From NCBI GenBank assembly GCA_003427395.1, contig BFEA01000083.1:604580-643883 (forward strand): a stretch of 39,304 nucleotides of DNA, in the 5' to 3' direction. A program made the translations under genes and the position numbers. A model generated the notes under the pieces. That model searched no databases. It was given only the letters and a program-made list of their open reading frames with translations, and was not told the DNA's origin. The stretch is from Chara braunii. Taxonomy: Eukaryota > Streptophyta > Charophyceae > Charales > Characeae. This document shows, piece by piece, positions 21,501 to 30,244 of this stretch (position 1 is the first letter of the stretch; the number at the start of each line of letters is the position of its first letter).

Positions 21501-21875
21501 CCCTTCTTTGTGGTCAACATTCCCCCGCACCTTACAATGCACCGGGTCTTCCATGCGTCGAAGCTGGCCATCTACACGCCACCTTCCGCCGACGAGTTCC
21601 CCGGCCGTCAATCACAGGATCCGCCTTCTATGGACGGACATCAGGAAGTTGACCGAGTCATCACGCACCACAAGTATGGCAACAAGCCAATGCAGTTCAA
21701 AGTTACATTCAAGCAATGTGCGCCTGACGACACTCGGTGGATCTCTAGTGCAGACTTGCAGACTTCTGCACCCCTTATCTTCGCCGACTATGAGAAGGGA
21801 TGCCTTGCCAAGGAAGCAGCTCGTCCCACCCGACCCATCCCGGTATCGGATAGACAACTCCGCCCTCGCAAGTAG
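21500..21875 (+). pseudogene. Integrase tail and chromodomain-like region, element B
   Basis: After the shift the frame reads FFVVNIPPHLTMHRVFHASKL, the conserved stretch after GPY. It is followed by QEVDRVITHHKYGNKPMQF and KVTFKQCAPDDTRWISSADL, a diverged chromodomain-like fold (VDRIL.H....Q.KV.W....D..W....DL). It ends at TAG 21873-21875. The aromatic cage is less clear than in element A, so histone binding is uncertain. Confidence 0.72.
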
Positions 21876-21886
21876 CTCGGTCTTTT

Positions 21887-21899
21887 AAGAGGGGGAGTG
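21887..21899 (+). promoter_or_regulatory. Polypurine tract of element B
   Basis: AAGAGGGGGAGTG directly before the TGTTAC start of the LTR. Confidence 0.82.
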
Positions 21900-22997
21900 T
21901 GTTACATCTGTGACGCCACACGGGTCCTACCGGACCCGACTTAGGTCTAGAGGGACACATTAGGGCCTAAAGGCCCGACCTTGGGGATTATCAGGCCGAA
22001 AGGCCACGACTTGGACCAGACCAACGGACCAGGCCCAAACGACAGTTTCGTTTTTCGGCCTGGCAGCGCTTTGAGGCTGCCGCTCTCCGGTCGGATCTGA
22101 ATCGTCGATCTGGATGATTCAGACCCAACCGAGGCCTCGCAGCATTGAGGCCGGTCTTCGAACCAGTACTTAGTACTGGTCCGGCCTCACTTCGAGGCAT
22201 CGAGCCACCAGCGTTATGCCGGTGCGTATCGGTTGGCAGCAGCAGCGCTATTTTGAGCGCAGGAGCGGAGGGCAGCAGCGGCAGCGCGAGCTAGCTCAGC
22301 AGCAGCAGCGAGCGAGGAGACCAGCAGCAGCACGGCGGCCATAGCCACCTCGACAGCAGCAGGGCAGGTACCAGGAGGCGAGGATCTCTTCCTCCCTCCA
22401 CGGTCCCGTTCCCTCCTCCTCACCTCCATCTTCCCCTCTGCCACCTCTCTCTCTCTTTTCTTCTTCTTCTTCTTCTTCAGACTTCTTCTTCTTCTTCTTC
22501 AGATTGGATATTTGATATTAGTTGCACATCAGTGTTGGACTTCGGTGGTAAGAGGCTGTGGTACTTACCGGGTTCGAGACTTGGAGATTGTTGGGGATGA
22601 TACTCGGCTGCATCACAGATGGGACCCCGGTTACATTAGGAAGTGTATCTCCGACATTGGTGACTTATTGTCCACGTCATTTGATCTTGTTCGATGACAT
22701 TTTGGATTACCATATCGGTGACCTACTGGTTTTCTATCTCGGTGACATCTGGTGCTACCTACATCTCCACCTCCTTCGTCTCTCCTCCCACCTCTCATCT
22801 GTGCATGTGTGTAAGGGATCTGGGCATTGTCTATGCTTGGCCCAGACCCCACCATCTCACGATTGTATGTGTGTGGAGTGATATCTGTGTGAGTCAGTCT
22901 ATGTGAGTCATTGTCTTCGCTGCATACATGCTCTTCCTATATTGGTTGATCTTTGGTTCTGCCCCATACTCGTGGATACTTTCCCGAGTATGTAACA
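21900..22997 (+). repeat. 3' LTR of element B
   Basis: TGTTAC at 21900 and GTAACA at 22992-22997 form 6-bp inverted termini, giving 1,098 bases. It contains GCAGCA-rich stretches (22230-22340), the word GCCATAGC (22338) and two CTT arrays. The right end overlaps the TGTAACACCC that looks like the start of another LTR, so the boundary is provisional; a single LTR extending to 24179 is an alternative. Confidence 0.62.
22448..22503. repeat. CT/CTT microsatellite in LTR B
   Basis: CTCTCTCTCT followed by two (CTT)n arrays, each ending in CAGA. Confidence 0.93.
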
Positions 22998-24179
22998 CCC
23001 TGTGTCGTTTCAGACTAAAAATGGCAATAGCCTTTTTAGCCTGAAACGAAGGGCCATTTCCGGTCTGTCATCAGAGCGGCCTGCCCTAAAACTCAGGCAC
23101 TGAACCAGGGTTTTAGGAACAGGCTATTTTTGGCTGCAGCGCGAGCGCAGGCCCCGGCTCGGTTGGGCATTGGCAAGAGCAGCCTCCTGGACTGCCCGCC
23201 CTGCAACTGCAGGCAGTCGGAGGCAGTCAGGAGGCAGGCCGAGATAGTACATAGGGACTTCCCATGCACTTCACGGGCAGTTAGGCAGGACGCAGTCTTC
23301 AGGATTTTGGCAGCAGCACTCTGGAGGAGCGCTAGTAGTAGTAGTGTTAGCCTTAGTCTTCAGCACTGGGCGCTTGCAGCATTAGCAGTAGTCTTCAGCG
23401 CTGGGCGTTTGCAGCGTTAGCAGTAGTCTTCAGCGCTGGGCGCTATAGCTAGAGTAGCAGTAGAGTGAGAGAGATTGGGCGGAGGCCATGGATACTCACC
23501 TGCAGCACCGTTGCTCCAGCTTTGTCTTCAAGGTACTTGTAGCACAGCGCCATCTTCAGAGGTTAGTACCTGGTATACAAGAGAGAGAGAGAGAGGGTGC
23601 TTCTTCTTCCTCTTCTCAGTCCACCATCTCCTTCTCACCCTCTCGCTATCTGACTTCACTGCATCAGCAGGCTACGAGATAGAAGGAGAGAGCTTGGTGA
23701 CATTTGGATCCAGACTCGACATTGGACTTCAGACATATCGAAGAGGGGTTATTTGGGACTTGCAGCGAGACTTGGTGTTGACGACTTTCCCATCTCCCCC
23801 CTTCCTCTTCTCGTCTGATCCCCTCCTCTTCGTCTGTGTATGTCTGGACCTGGCGCCTCTTTTCTGTGTAAAGTGCCAGGCTCCTTCACACTTCGCGATG
23901 GACATGATGTATGTTTGGTCTGCGTTTGAACATCGATTGGGCTAGTCATTTGCATTCTAGCATTCTGCTTGGCTATCTTGTGCTACGTGAATGAGGTCAG
24001 TCCCGATCAAGTCAGGATTTGTATCTAAGTATTCCCTGCGCTATTCAGCACCATTTTGTATGTATCAGAATGCACATTGCTTGTTGAGATTCTAATTGCA
24101 CTGCATTGTCCATTCAGTCCTTTTCATCACATTGCGGATCCTCGGTTATTGTGTACATCGCCCAACTGGGCATGTAACA
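22991..24179 (+). repeat. 5' LTR of element G
   Basis: 1,189 bases from TGTAACACCC to TGTAACA. It holds a 3 x 35-bp tandem repeat (23347-23446) and a short AG run (23581-23594). The end is well placed because a primer site follows after two bases, exactly as in element C. The start overlaps the end of LTR B by seven bases. Confidence 0.58.
23347..23446 (+). repeat. Three 35-bp tandem repeats
   Basis: Units start at 23347, 23382 and 23417, each built on TTAGCAGTAGTCTTCAGCGC and GGGCGCTTGCAGC with few mismatches. Confidence 0.85.
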
Positions 24180-24181
24180 GT

Positions 24182-24193
24182 TGGTATTGGTGC
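24182..24193 (+). promoter_or_regulatory. Degenerate tRNA-iMet primer site, element G
   Basis: TGGTATTGGTGC matches 9 of 12 bases of the plant initiator-Met primer site TGGTATCAGAGC and lies two bases after the LTR end. Confidence 0.62.
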
Positions 24194-24289
24194 AACGCAC
24201 GTGAATCAGGACAACCTGATCTGACACGTGTGCGGGGACTAGGTAGCTGATTAGTCTTTATTGATTGATTAGAGCACACTAGTTGGCCC

Positions 24290-24560
24290 CCAAAATCACG
24301 ATTTTGACCTTACTGCCGAAAATCAATTTTTTTTTTTCTTTTCTTGGATTTTGTTTTCTTGCTATTCTGTGGTGGAAAATCGCAATAGCGCAACATCTGA
24401 AATTTCCATTTTCGTTTTACTTCTGAAATTTTGAAACTTTTTTGTTGAAAATCTGGAATATCCTTCTTTTCGAAAATTTCGATTTCCTGTTGCATTTCCC
24501 GTTACTTAGAAATTTGGAATATATTTTTTTTGAAATTCGTTTTTCTTAAAACGGTACGGG
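24290..24560. other. AT-rich leader-like block of element G
   Basis: AT-rich sequence with GAAATTT/AAATTTC words, similar in style to 40-1000. No coding frame of note. It is followed by a stretch with three N bases (24653, 24657, 24664). Confidence 0.45.
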
Positions 24561-24789
24561 AAATCCCTCCTGCAGGTATTATTTTCCAAACTGCGAATAC
24601 TGCAAGGAACATGAATGTGGACGAAGCACAGAAATCCAGATTGCAAAATCACNCTGNAGTCCANGTAGTCAAAGCAAGAGCAGATAGCACAATGGAACCG
24701 AGTAACCATCCATTTGAGAACGATACAGAAGAATCGTGAGTCAATGTCCAAGCCCAATCGGGCAACACCAACGCGTAACCCAATGTAGC

Positions 24790-25641
24790 TCTCTCTCTTG
24801 AATGGCGCCAGGCGCCCTACCTACTCTACAGCCTATCACTACAACTACAGCATGGAAGCAACCAGACAACTTGACGACCAGCGAGTGATGATGTCAACTC
24901 CAATGCCGACCTCCTCTCCACCAGGTATGTCTCTCTCTTCACCCTCACTCTCCCTTGTTATCCCACACAGCGCCCTTCACCTCCGAAGAACCACCTTCGC
25001 CCTTCACCTCCTCTGTGCCCACAGGCAGCCTCTCTATGGCCGCCAGCGCCCTGCGCCCAGGCTGCGCTCTACCGCTTAGCGCCAGCCTGCCTTCCTCAGC
25101 CTAGCGCAGCGCAGCACACTCGCAATGCAGCAGCGTGCCGGCCTTGCTCGCCATGGCCAAGATCCCTGCCCACTCGCCCTCTCTGCTTATATGTCAGTGT
25201 TGCGTGTGGGCGGCCTCCCTTGAGCCTGCGCCTGGGCCCCAGTACCTGCACCCACGCCCAATGTGGTTGGGGCCCACGAAGTTCAGTTGTGCCTCTTTCA
25301 TCCAGGCCTGCGTCCAGATTCAGATAGTGGACCGGTTTCCCCTTGGCATTTTCGGCCTCTATTTCCAGCATGCAATGTCGGCCTCACGTTTATGTGCCCA
25401 GGGCCTAACCAACTCTGAAAGGCCTTGGTCCTTCTGCATTTGCAGAGATCCGGAACTCGGTGCACTCCAACCAACTGGCGTGCAGCAACTGTATGGACCC
25501 CACTTCGTGAAATGTTTGAACAGAGGGCTCTCGTTGATTTGCTGGCCCGCCTTCACTTAGGGCGGGCACAATGCTTGCTGGGGGCCTTGGCCCAGAACAT
25601 GTACATCACGGCAAGGCCCCTTTGAGGGCTCAATCCTCACA
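24790..25641 (-). repeat. 3' LTR of element D (distal end unknown)
   Basis: On the minus strand TGTGAGGATTGAGCCC starts right after a purine-rich tract (25656-25642), itself shortly after the pol stop of D. The other end cannot be fixed, because the 5' LTR of D is outside the window; 24790 is only a guess. ORFs within are not protein-like. Confidence 0.45.
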
Positions 25642-25656
25642 TTCCATCCCTCTTAG
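25642..25656 (-). promoter_or_regulatory. Polypurine tract of element D
   Basis: Minus-strand TAAGAGGGATGGAAT (25655-25641) ends at the TGTGAGG LTR start, 20-odd bases after the pol stop. Confidence 0.6.
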
Positions 25657-25678
25657 CTTCGAAAGTCCGCTGAGATGC

Positions 25679-25868
25679 TTACTTCGCAGGTGCCTTCCCT
25701 TTTAACATCCTCTCATATTCTGCCACCACTTGAGGAGCTGTGTCAATCAGTTCCTCTCAGGTGAACCACCGATCTTCTTTTGGATCCGTATGATGCCTGA
25801 ATCTGACGCGATATCCTCTCTTGGGTTTGGGAGGTCTTCCTCTACCCAGTGACTTTGGAACAGGCAGG
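25679..25868 (-). pseudogene. C-terminal end of element D pol, cut off by element C
   Basis: On the minus strand this reads PVPKSLGRGRPPKPKRGY, then RVRFRHHTDPKEDRWFT, a TGA (25759-25757), EELIDTAPQVVAEYERM and a TAA at 25681-25679. It continues the frame that ends DIVDHRDL at 33826: with one copy of the GCAGG target duplication removed the codons join exactly. The whole resembles a diverged chromodomain-like tail with a basic RGRPPKPKR linker. The two halves are now 8 kb apart. Confidence 0.88.
25864..25868. other. Target-site duplication of element C, left copy
   Basis: GCAGG directly before the 5' LTR; the same five bases follow the 3' LTR at 33826-33830. Five bases is the usual length for Ty3/gypsy. 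Confidence 0.88.
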
Positions 25869-26941
25869 TGCAATGACTTGCTGATTTCTATTGTCGAGAC
25901 TGCTTGCGAGGCTGTACACTAACCGGTAGGGACAGATTCGTAATTTTGTTTGGCCGAGTGCTAACCGAGAGACCGGCCTGTAAGGAAATTCGTGAGGGAC
26001 AGATCTGCAAATCTGGGAAAAATACAGGCCCAGCACTAACCCGAATTCCTACAGCTACCCTAACTACCGATAGCAGGCCCAGGCTACCCCTAGGACAGAC
26101 AGGCCCTAAGCGGCCTATGCTGCTAGACGGTCCTAGAGCCTATAGCCGGGTCCGGTAGAGGCCGAGAGGCCGAAACAGCAATGGTACCGGTCGGTCAGTC
26201 AGTCCGGTCTAGGTCTAGAGAGTCCATAGATAGGTTAGGCCCATCGGTTCAGGATTTTTGGCAGTTCATTTCTCGCGAAGCAGCGTTGGAGAAGCCAAGC
26301 AAGTTGGTGGCGGTACCTGTCTACCGGCGGCATCCTGAGACATGCGGTGATAGCAGCCATAGCCGGCCCTCTCTGAGTCTGCCATAGGTGGGGCATCCTC
26401 AGCGCATCTACCCCTGGGGGTATCTGCGTATGGTCAGGCTGCATCGAGGCTCCACAGTGGTTGTTCGTGGGTGGTGGCAGCCATAGCTGCCTGTTCCTTC
26501 GTCAGAGTTGTTCAGCGACACTGAAGACTTCATCGCAGGACCTGTTCTTCATCAGGGTGGTTAGCGCTGGCCTCTGGGAGGCTGTTCCGATGCAGCGCTA
26601 CTAACTAGGTGTAGGATAGAGAGTGGGGTGTGAGTTCTGAGTGTGGCGAGATACTGGAACAAACTCTGTTACGATAATTGTGTGAGTGGCTCATCATCAG
26701 TGGCAGTTTCAATTGTGATCTTCGCAGGTTCTTTCTTGTGATTGGTTGTTGTGTCAGAGACTGAGAAACACTGTGTGTCTTCCCTCCAGCTGTGCATGAT
26801 TGTCTTCCGCTGCTTATCTTCAACTCTGTGCAGTTTGGACTCGGTCTCCTCTCTCCACTTCTCTTATGCATGTATGGGCATGTGTGAGACTGTCTGTATG
26901 TGAGTGGCGAGAAAATTCGTCAGACAACCAAGTTTTTAACA
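25869..26941 (+). repeat. 5' LTR of element C
   Basis: 1,073 bases from TGCAATGACTT to TTTAACA, matched by the 3' LTR across its whole length. It contains GCCATAGC twice (26356, 26480). Differences from the 3' copy cluster in the first 110 bases (about nine) compared with about 30 in the remaining 960. Confidence 0.92.
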
Positions 26942-26943
26942 GT

Positions 26944-26955
26944 TGGTATCGGAGC
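26944..26955 (+). promoter_or_regulatory. tRNA-iMet primer binding site, element C
   Basis: TGGTATCGGAGC matches 11 of 12 bases of the plant initiator-Met tRNA primer site, two bases after the LTR end. Confidence 0.9.
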
Positions 26956-28489
26956 GAGATTGGAATTGGAGCACTGAGGGTTGAGCGCACTGAGGCATCT
27001 TCTTCATCCTGGCGATATACTGGCGAGAGTTTCATGGCGATTCATCTTCCCCAATACTGAGTCAGCAGGGAAGAAGACTTTCAGCGGTGAATTCAAGTGT
27101 TCAGTGGCTGCACTGAACAAGCGCACTGATACTGTCAGGGCGCTTGGCAAGAAGTGGCGAGTACGGGGCTAATTCGCCATAGCCAACCCTGAGGGTGATT
27201 CAGCGAATTACCCCAGAGTGGCGAATTATCCCTAAGGACATCAGGGAACCCTGAGCGGCATCATCCTTGGGTGGCGCTGATAGAGATTGATGCAGTATAT
27301 CAATCTCCAGGAGGAATAACCCCATCTGGGGCTATTTTTAGCATCAGCGGCTACCTGACATTGTGGCGAGCTATTTTGGTGTTGGCGAGTTGGGTCCCAC
27401 AGGACCAGATACATGGTATCTGGAGGGAGGGAGTGCAGCGCTACAAGATCCTGAGGAGGACCAACGATTTTGAAGCAGTTTTGTGCGTGGGATTGTCAGG
27501 AAGAAGCTCTGGAGGAGATTGGCGAGATAAGGGTTTCATCTGCCATAGCCAGATCTTCATCATCTCCTGCAAGATTCGCAGAAAGTGAGTCCGTTCCATG
27601 CACCTACCTGCATTGCGATCCAGATAGTAGTAGATTAGTGAAAGATAAGGGTTTATCTGTCTGTCAGTGACTGGATATGAAAATCGCAGACTGCATGACA
27701 GCCATAGCCATCTCTCCCCTACCTCTCTCTGCTCATATCTCATCCTCTGTTGACTCTTTCTGGTCCAAATTGGTTTTGTGACTGCTATACTGTATTGCGA
27801 TTGTCCTGGGATGCTCAAACAGGGAATTCCGTACTGAAAGGCAGTAATACTGTGAATTATAGTTTTGCGTTGAGTCTATTTTTAGCCTGTGCTATCTAGG
27901 GTCAGTCATAACTCTAATTTTGTCCGTCAGAATTCAGTTCTGTCAGTCCCTAGTGAATCGCAAATTTAAAACAGTCAGTACTGTCAAATCGCAGATTTGG
28001 ATTTTGAGTATTTCACGGGATACAGTGAAAACTGGAATTCGCCATACCCTAAGGTATGGCCGCCAGAGTCATCAGGGTCTGAAAGTGAGTTTGAGTCAGG
28101 ATACTGGGTATCTGTCTGCATCGCGTGTTGTGATTGATCTCTCCTGTCGGTACTAACCACTTTCTATCGTTCCCACTGATTACCCTTGTTTTCTAGTGGG
28201 CACTGAAAATTCTAGTGGGTCTCTTGAAAAGTAGTGGAGTGATTGTATTAACTCCAGTGTGGTCCAGGGTTAGTAAAAGGAAATCGTGTGGTTGATTTTG
28301 CTGGACTTATAGTCTGTCTGACACCTGACCCCAGAGACACCCTTCTAACCCAAACCGTTGATTGCCTGTACACCCACCTACTCCAGTGTTGAGTTGCTGC
28401 AGCGATTCCAGTGTGTCTGCAGGAATCTGAGTATCGCTGCAGCTCTGTCTGCTGTTATTTTATTTTTGGTTTTTATTTGAACTGCGAAA
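26956..28489 (+). other. Leader of element C
   Basis: About 1.5 kb between primer site and gag without a supported ORF. The word TGGCGA recurs (for example 27154, 27226, 27363), and GCCATAGC occurs three times (27176, 27542, 27701). It presumably holds packaging signals, but I see no specific structure. Confidence 0.6.
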
Positions 28490-30202
28490 ATGTCGGATCA
28501 GGGAAATGAGCAGCAGCCACAGGTAGAGGTGGTGGTGAAGGTAGAAGGTGAACAACCTTCTACCTCCATTACCCCCCCTCCACCTCTGACTGCTACTCAG
28601 AGGCTGAAGAAGGAGGCAGAAGAGCAGCTCAAGCTGCAACAGGCNGAACAACCTTCTACCTCCATTACCCCCCCTCCACCTCTGACTGCTACTCAGAGGC
28701 TGAAGAAGGAGGCAGAAGAGCAGCTCAAGCTGCAACAGGCCAGAGTAGCTGAATTGGCACGGCAGGAGGCTGTTGAGCTAGAGGCTACAACAGATCACTC
28801 GAGGAGGGAGTATCTGTTGCAGCAGCTAGAGAGGTCACTCACTGATGACCGTTGTGCCCAAATCACCAAGCATATGGCTGAGATGATCCTGCTGGAGCAC
28901 AAGATCACCAACTCCCAGTTCACAAACTGGGATGACCGTTTTGTGCGGCTGGAGCGTCGGGTTGACGAGCTGTGAGCTCAGCAGTCCAAGATCCTGGACT
29001 CCATCCAGGGCTTGTCTGCGCAGCTGGCAGCCGCCAAACTGATTACTCCTCAGCTCCCTCCGCTTCAACCCAAACCGACTCCTCCTCCTTCACAACCTCC
29101 TTCCCCTCCTCAATCCCATGCTGGATCTGCACATTCCTCCCGGTCATCTACCCCTTCCCAAAAGGCCTCAGTAAAGGCCACCTATGCTGCTGTGACTGCA
29201 GCAGACAGAGGTCCCAAGATCCCTGCTCCGAATAAGTTAAGGGGTGATGAACCCAAGACTGATGTTGGGGACTGGGCTGCTGGGACCAGAGCCTACTTGA
29301 GGGGCTTTGTTTGTGCAGAACAGACCAAGGTGGCAACTGTTTTGGGGCTGCTGGAAGGGCCTGCACTGAAGTGGGCCACCTCAACTTCTAGCAGTCTGCA
29401 ACAGTCCATGGAGGACTGGGCCTTTGGATTGGGGGTAGACAGACTTCTGTAGGCCCTGGAGGACCGGTTTGCCGACAAGGAGCCGGCCCGCAAGGCTGCT
29501 GACAGGATTGCTCGCGTGGGACAGCAGCGTTATAGCGGTACCCTACAGGCCTTGTTTGCTGAGATCGAGCAGCTTACCTCCACCCCTGGGTTGGTCATGG
29601 CACCTGATGATATGTTGACCAGCTTTTGCAGGGCCGCGCCTGAGAAGTTCGTTGTTGCACTCTACAGCGCTGGACACAAGGACTGGAGGTCCTTTGGTCG
29701 TGCAGCCCTGGAAATGGAGGCCAAGCTCCATGTCCAGGCCCCATCCTCTGACAGGAGGAAAGGTGCCTTCCCTAGAGGCAACAGAAGGGGAAAGGCGGCC
29801 TTCACTCACGCGGGGTCTGCCTCAGGATCAGATACCGATTCCTAGCCTGATGTGCCTTCAGGTGGGACCGGATCTGCTGCTGAGACAGATGTTGCAACAG
29901 TTGTGACTCAGGCTGTGTTGGGAGCTCTGCAAGTGCAAGCGCAGAAGTACTCCCCCTCCACAGCCTCAGCCACTACTAAGGGGAAGGATAAGGGACGTCG
30001 ACCTTCCTCTTCCCAACGCCCTAATCTGCCTTGAGACGTCCACATGCCAACTGAACCTCTCAATCCCTCCACACTCCCCTGGCATGACCTCAAGATCCAG
30101 GAGGGAGTCTGGAGAAGAAGAAAGGAGAGAGGGGTTTGCCTGAGGTGTGAGGGCCAGCACTTCTTGAAGGACTGCCCTTACATGCCAGGCCCAGGTAGTT
30201 AG
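28490..30202 (+). pseudogene. gag: Gag of element C
   Basis: One frame runs from ATG 28490 across stops at 28973 (TGA), 29450 (TAG), 29843 (TAG) and 30032 (TGA) to TAG 30200-30202. Each stop is one C-to-T change from CGA or CAG. The N-terminus is acidic, then helical (ATQRLKKEAEEQLKLQQ; LEHKITNSQFTNWDDRFVRL), a probable coiled coil. A Pro/Ser-rich linker follows, then the capsid-like block (DWAAGTRAYLRGFV, ALEDRFADKEPARKAADRIA) and a zinc knuckle CLRCEGQHFLKDC (C-X2-C-X3-H-X4-C). A 95-bp duplication with an N at 28645 lies near the start. Confidence 0.85.
28550..28740 (+). repeat. Exact 95-bp duplication separated by one N
   Basis: 28550-28644 and 28646-28740 are identical, with N at 28645 between them. 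Together with the N this adds 96 bases, so the gag frame is kept. Most likely a gap-closing artefact. Confidence 0.95.
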
Positions 30203-30204
30203 TC

Positions 30205-30211
30205 AAAAAAC
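30205..30211 (+). promoter_or_regulatory. Slippery heptamer at the gag/pol border, element C
   Basis: TC[A AAA AAC] TGA in the gag frame fits X-XXY-YYZ. The gag frame reaches it only if the TAG at 30200 (CAG to TAG) is ignored. A slip would lead into a frame that closes at TGA 30283-30285, whereas pol now lies in the gag frame itself. An indel near the following hairpin, or stop readthrough, must be assumed. Confidence 0.4.
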
Positions 30212-30244
30212 TGAAACAGACCCTGGGGACTGCAGTTCCCTCCA

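Larger units (their letters stand above)
16394..22997 (+). mobile_element. Element B: 5'-truncated Ty3/gypsy element
   Basis: Runs gag, protease, RT, RNase H, integrase, chromodomain-like tail, polypurine tract, 3' LTR. The 5' LTR, primer site and start of gag are missing at the head-to-head junction with element E. Several stops and frame changes, and loss of catalytic residues in RT, RNase H and integrase, show long inactivity. Confidence 0.88.
22991..24760 (+). mobile_element. Element G: 5' LTR, primer site and leader only
   Basis: An LTR-like segment starts TGTAACACCC (a common plant LTR start) and ends TGTAACA at 24179, followed by GT and a primer-site-like sequence. No gag or pol follows; the AT-rich leader is cut off before the 3' LTR of element D. 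The right limit is uncertain. Confidence 0.6.

Noticed and set aside
22214-22444. Ala-rich minus-strand ORF
   Set aside because: Product of GCAGCA-type repeats in LTR B.
23130-23945. ORFs in the LTR of element G
   Set aside because: Low complexity, no domain, inside an LTR.
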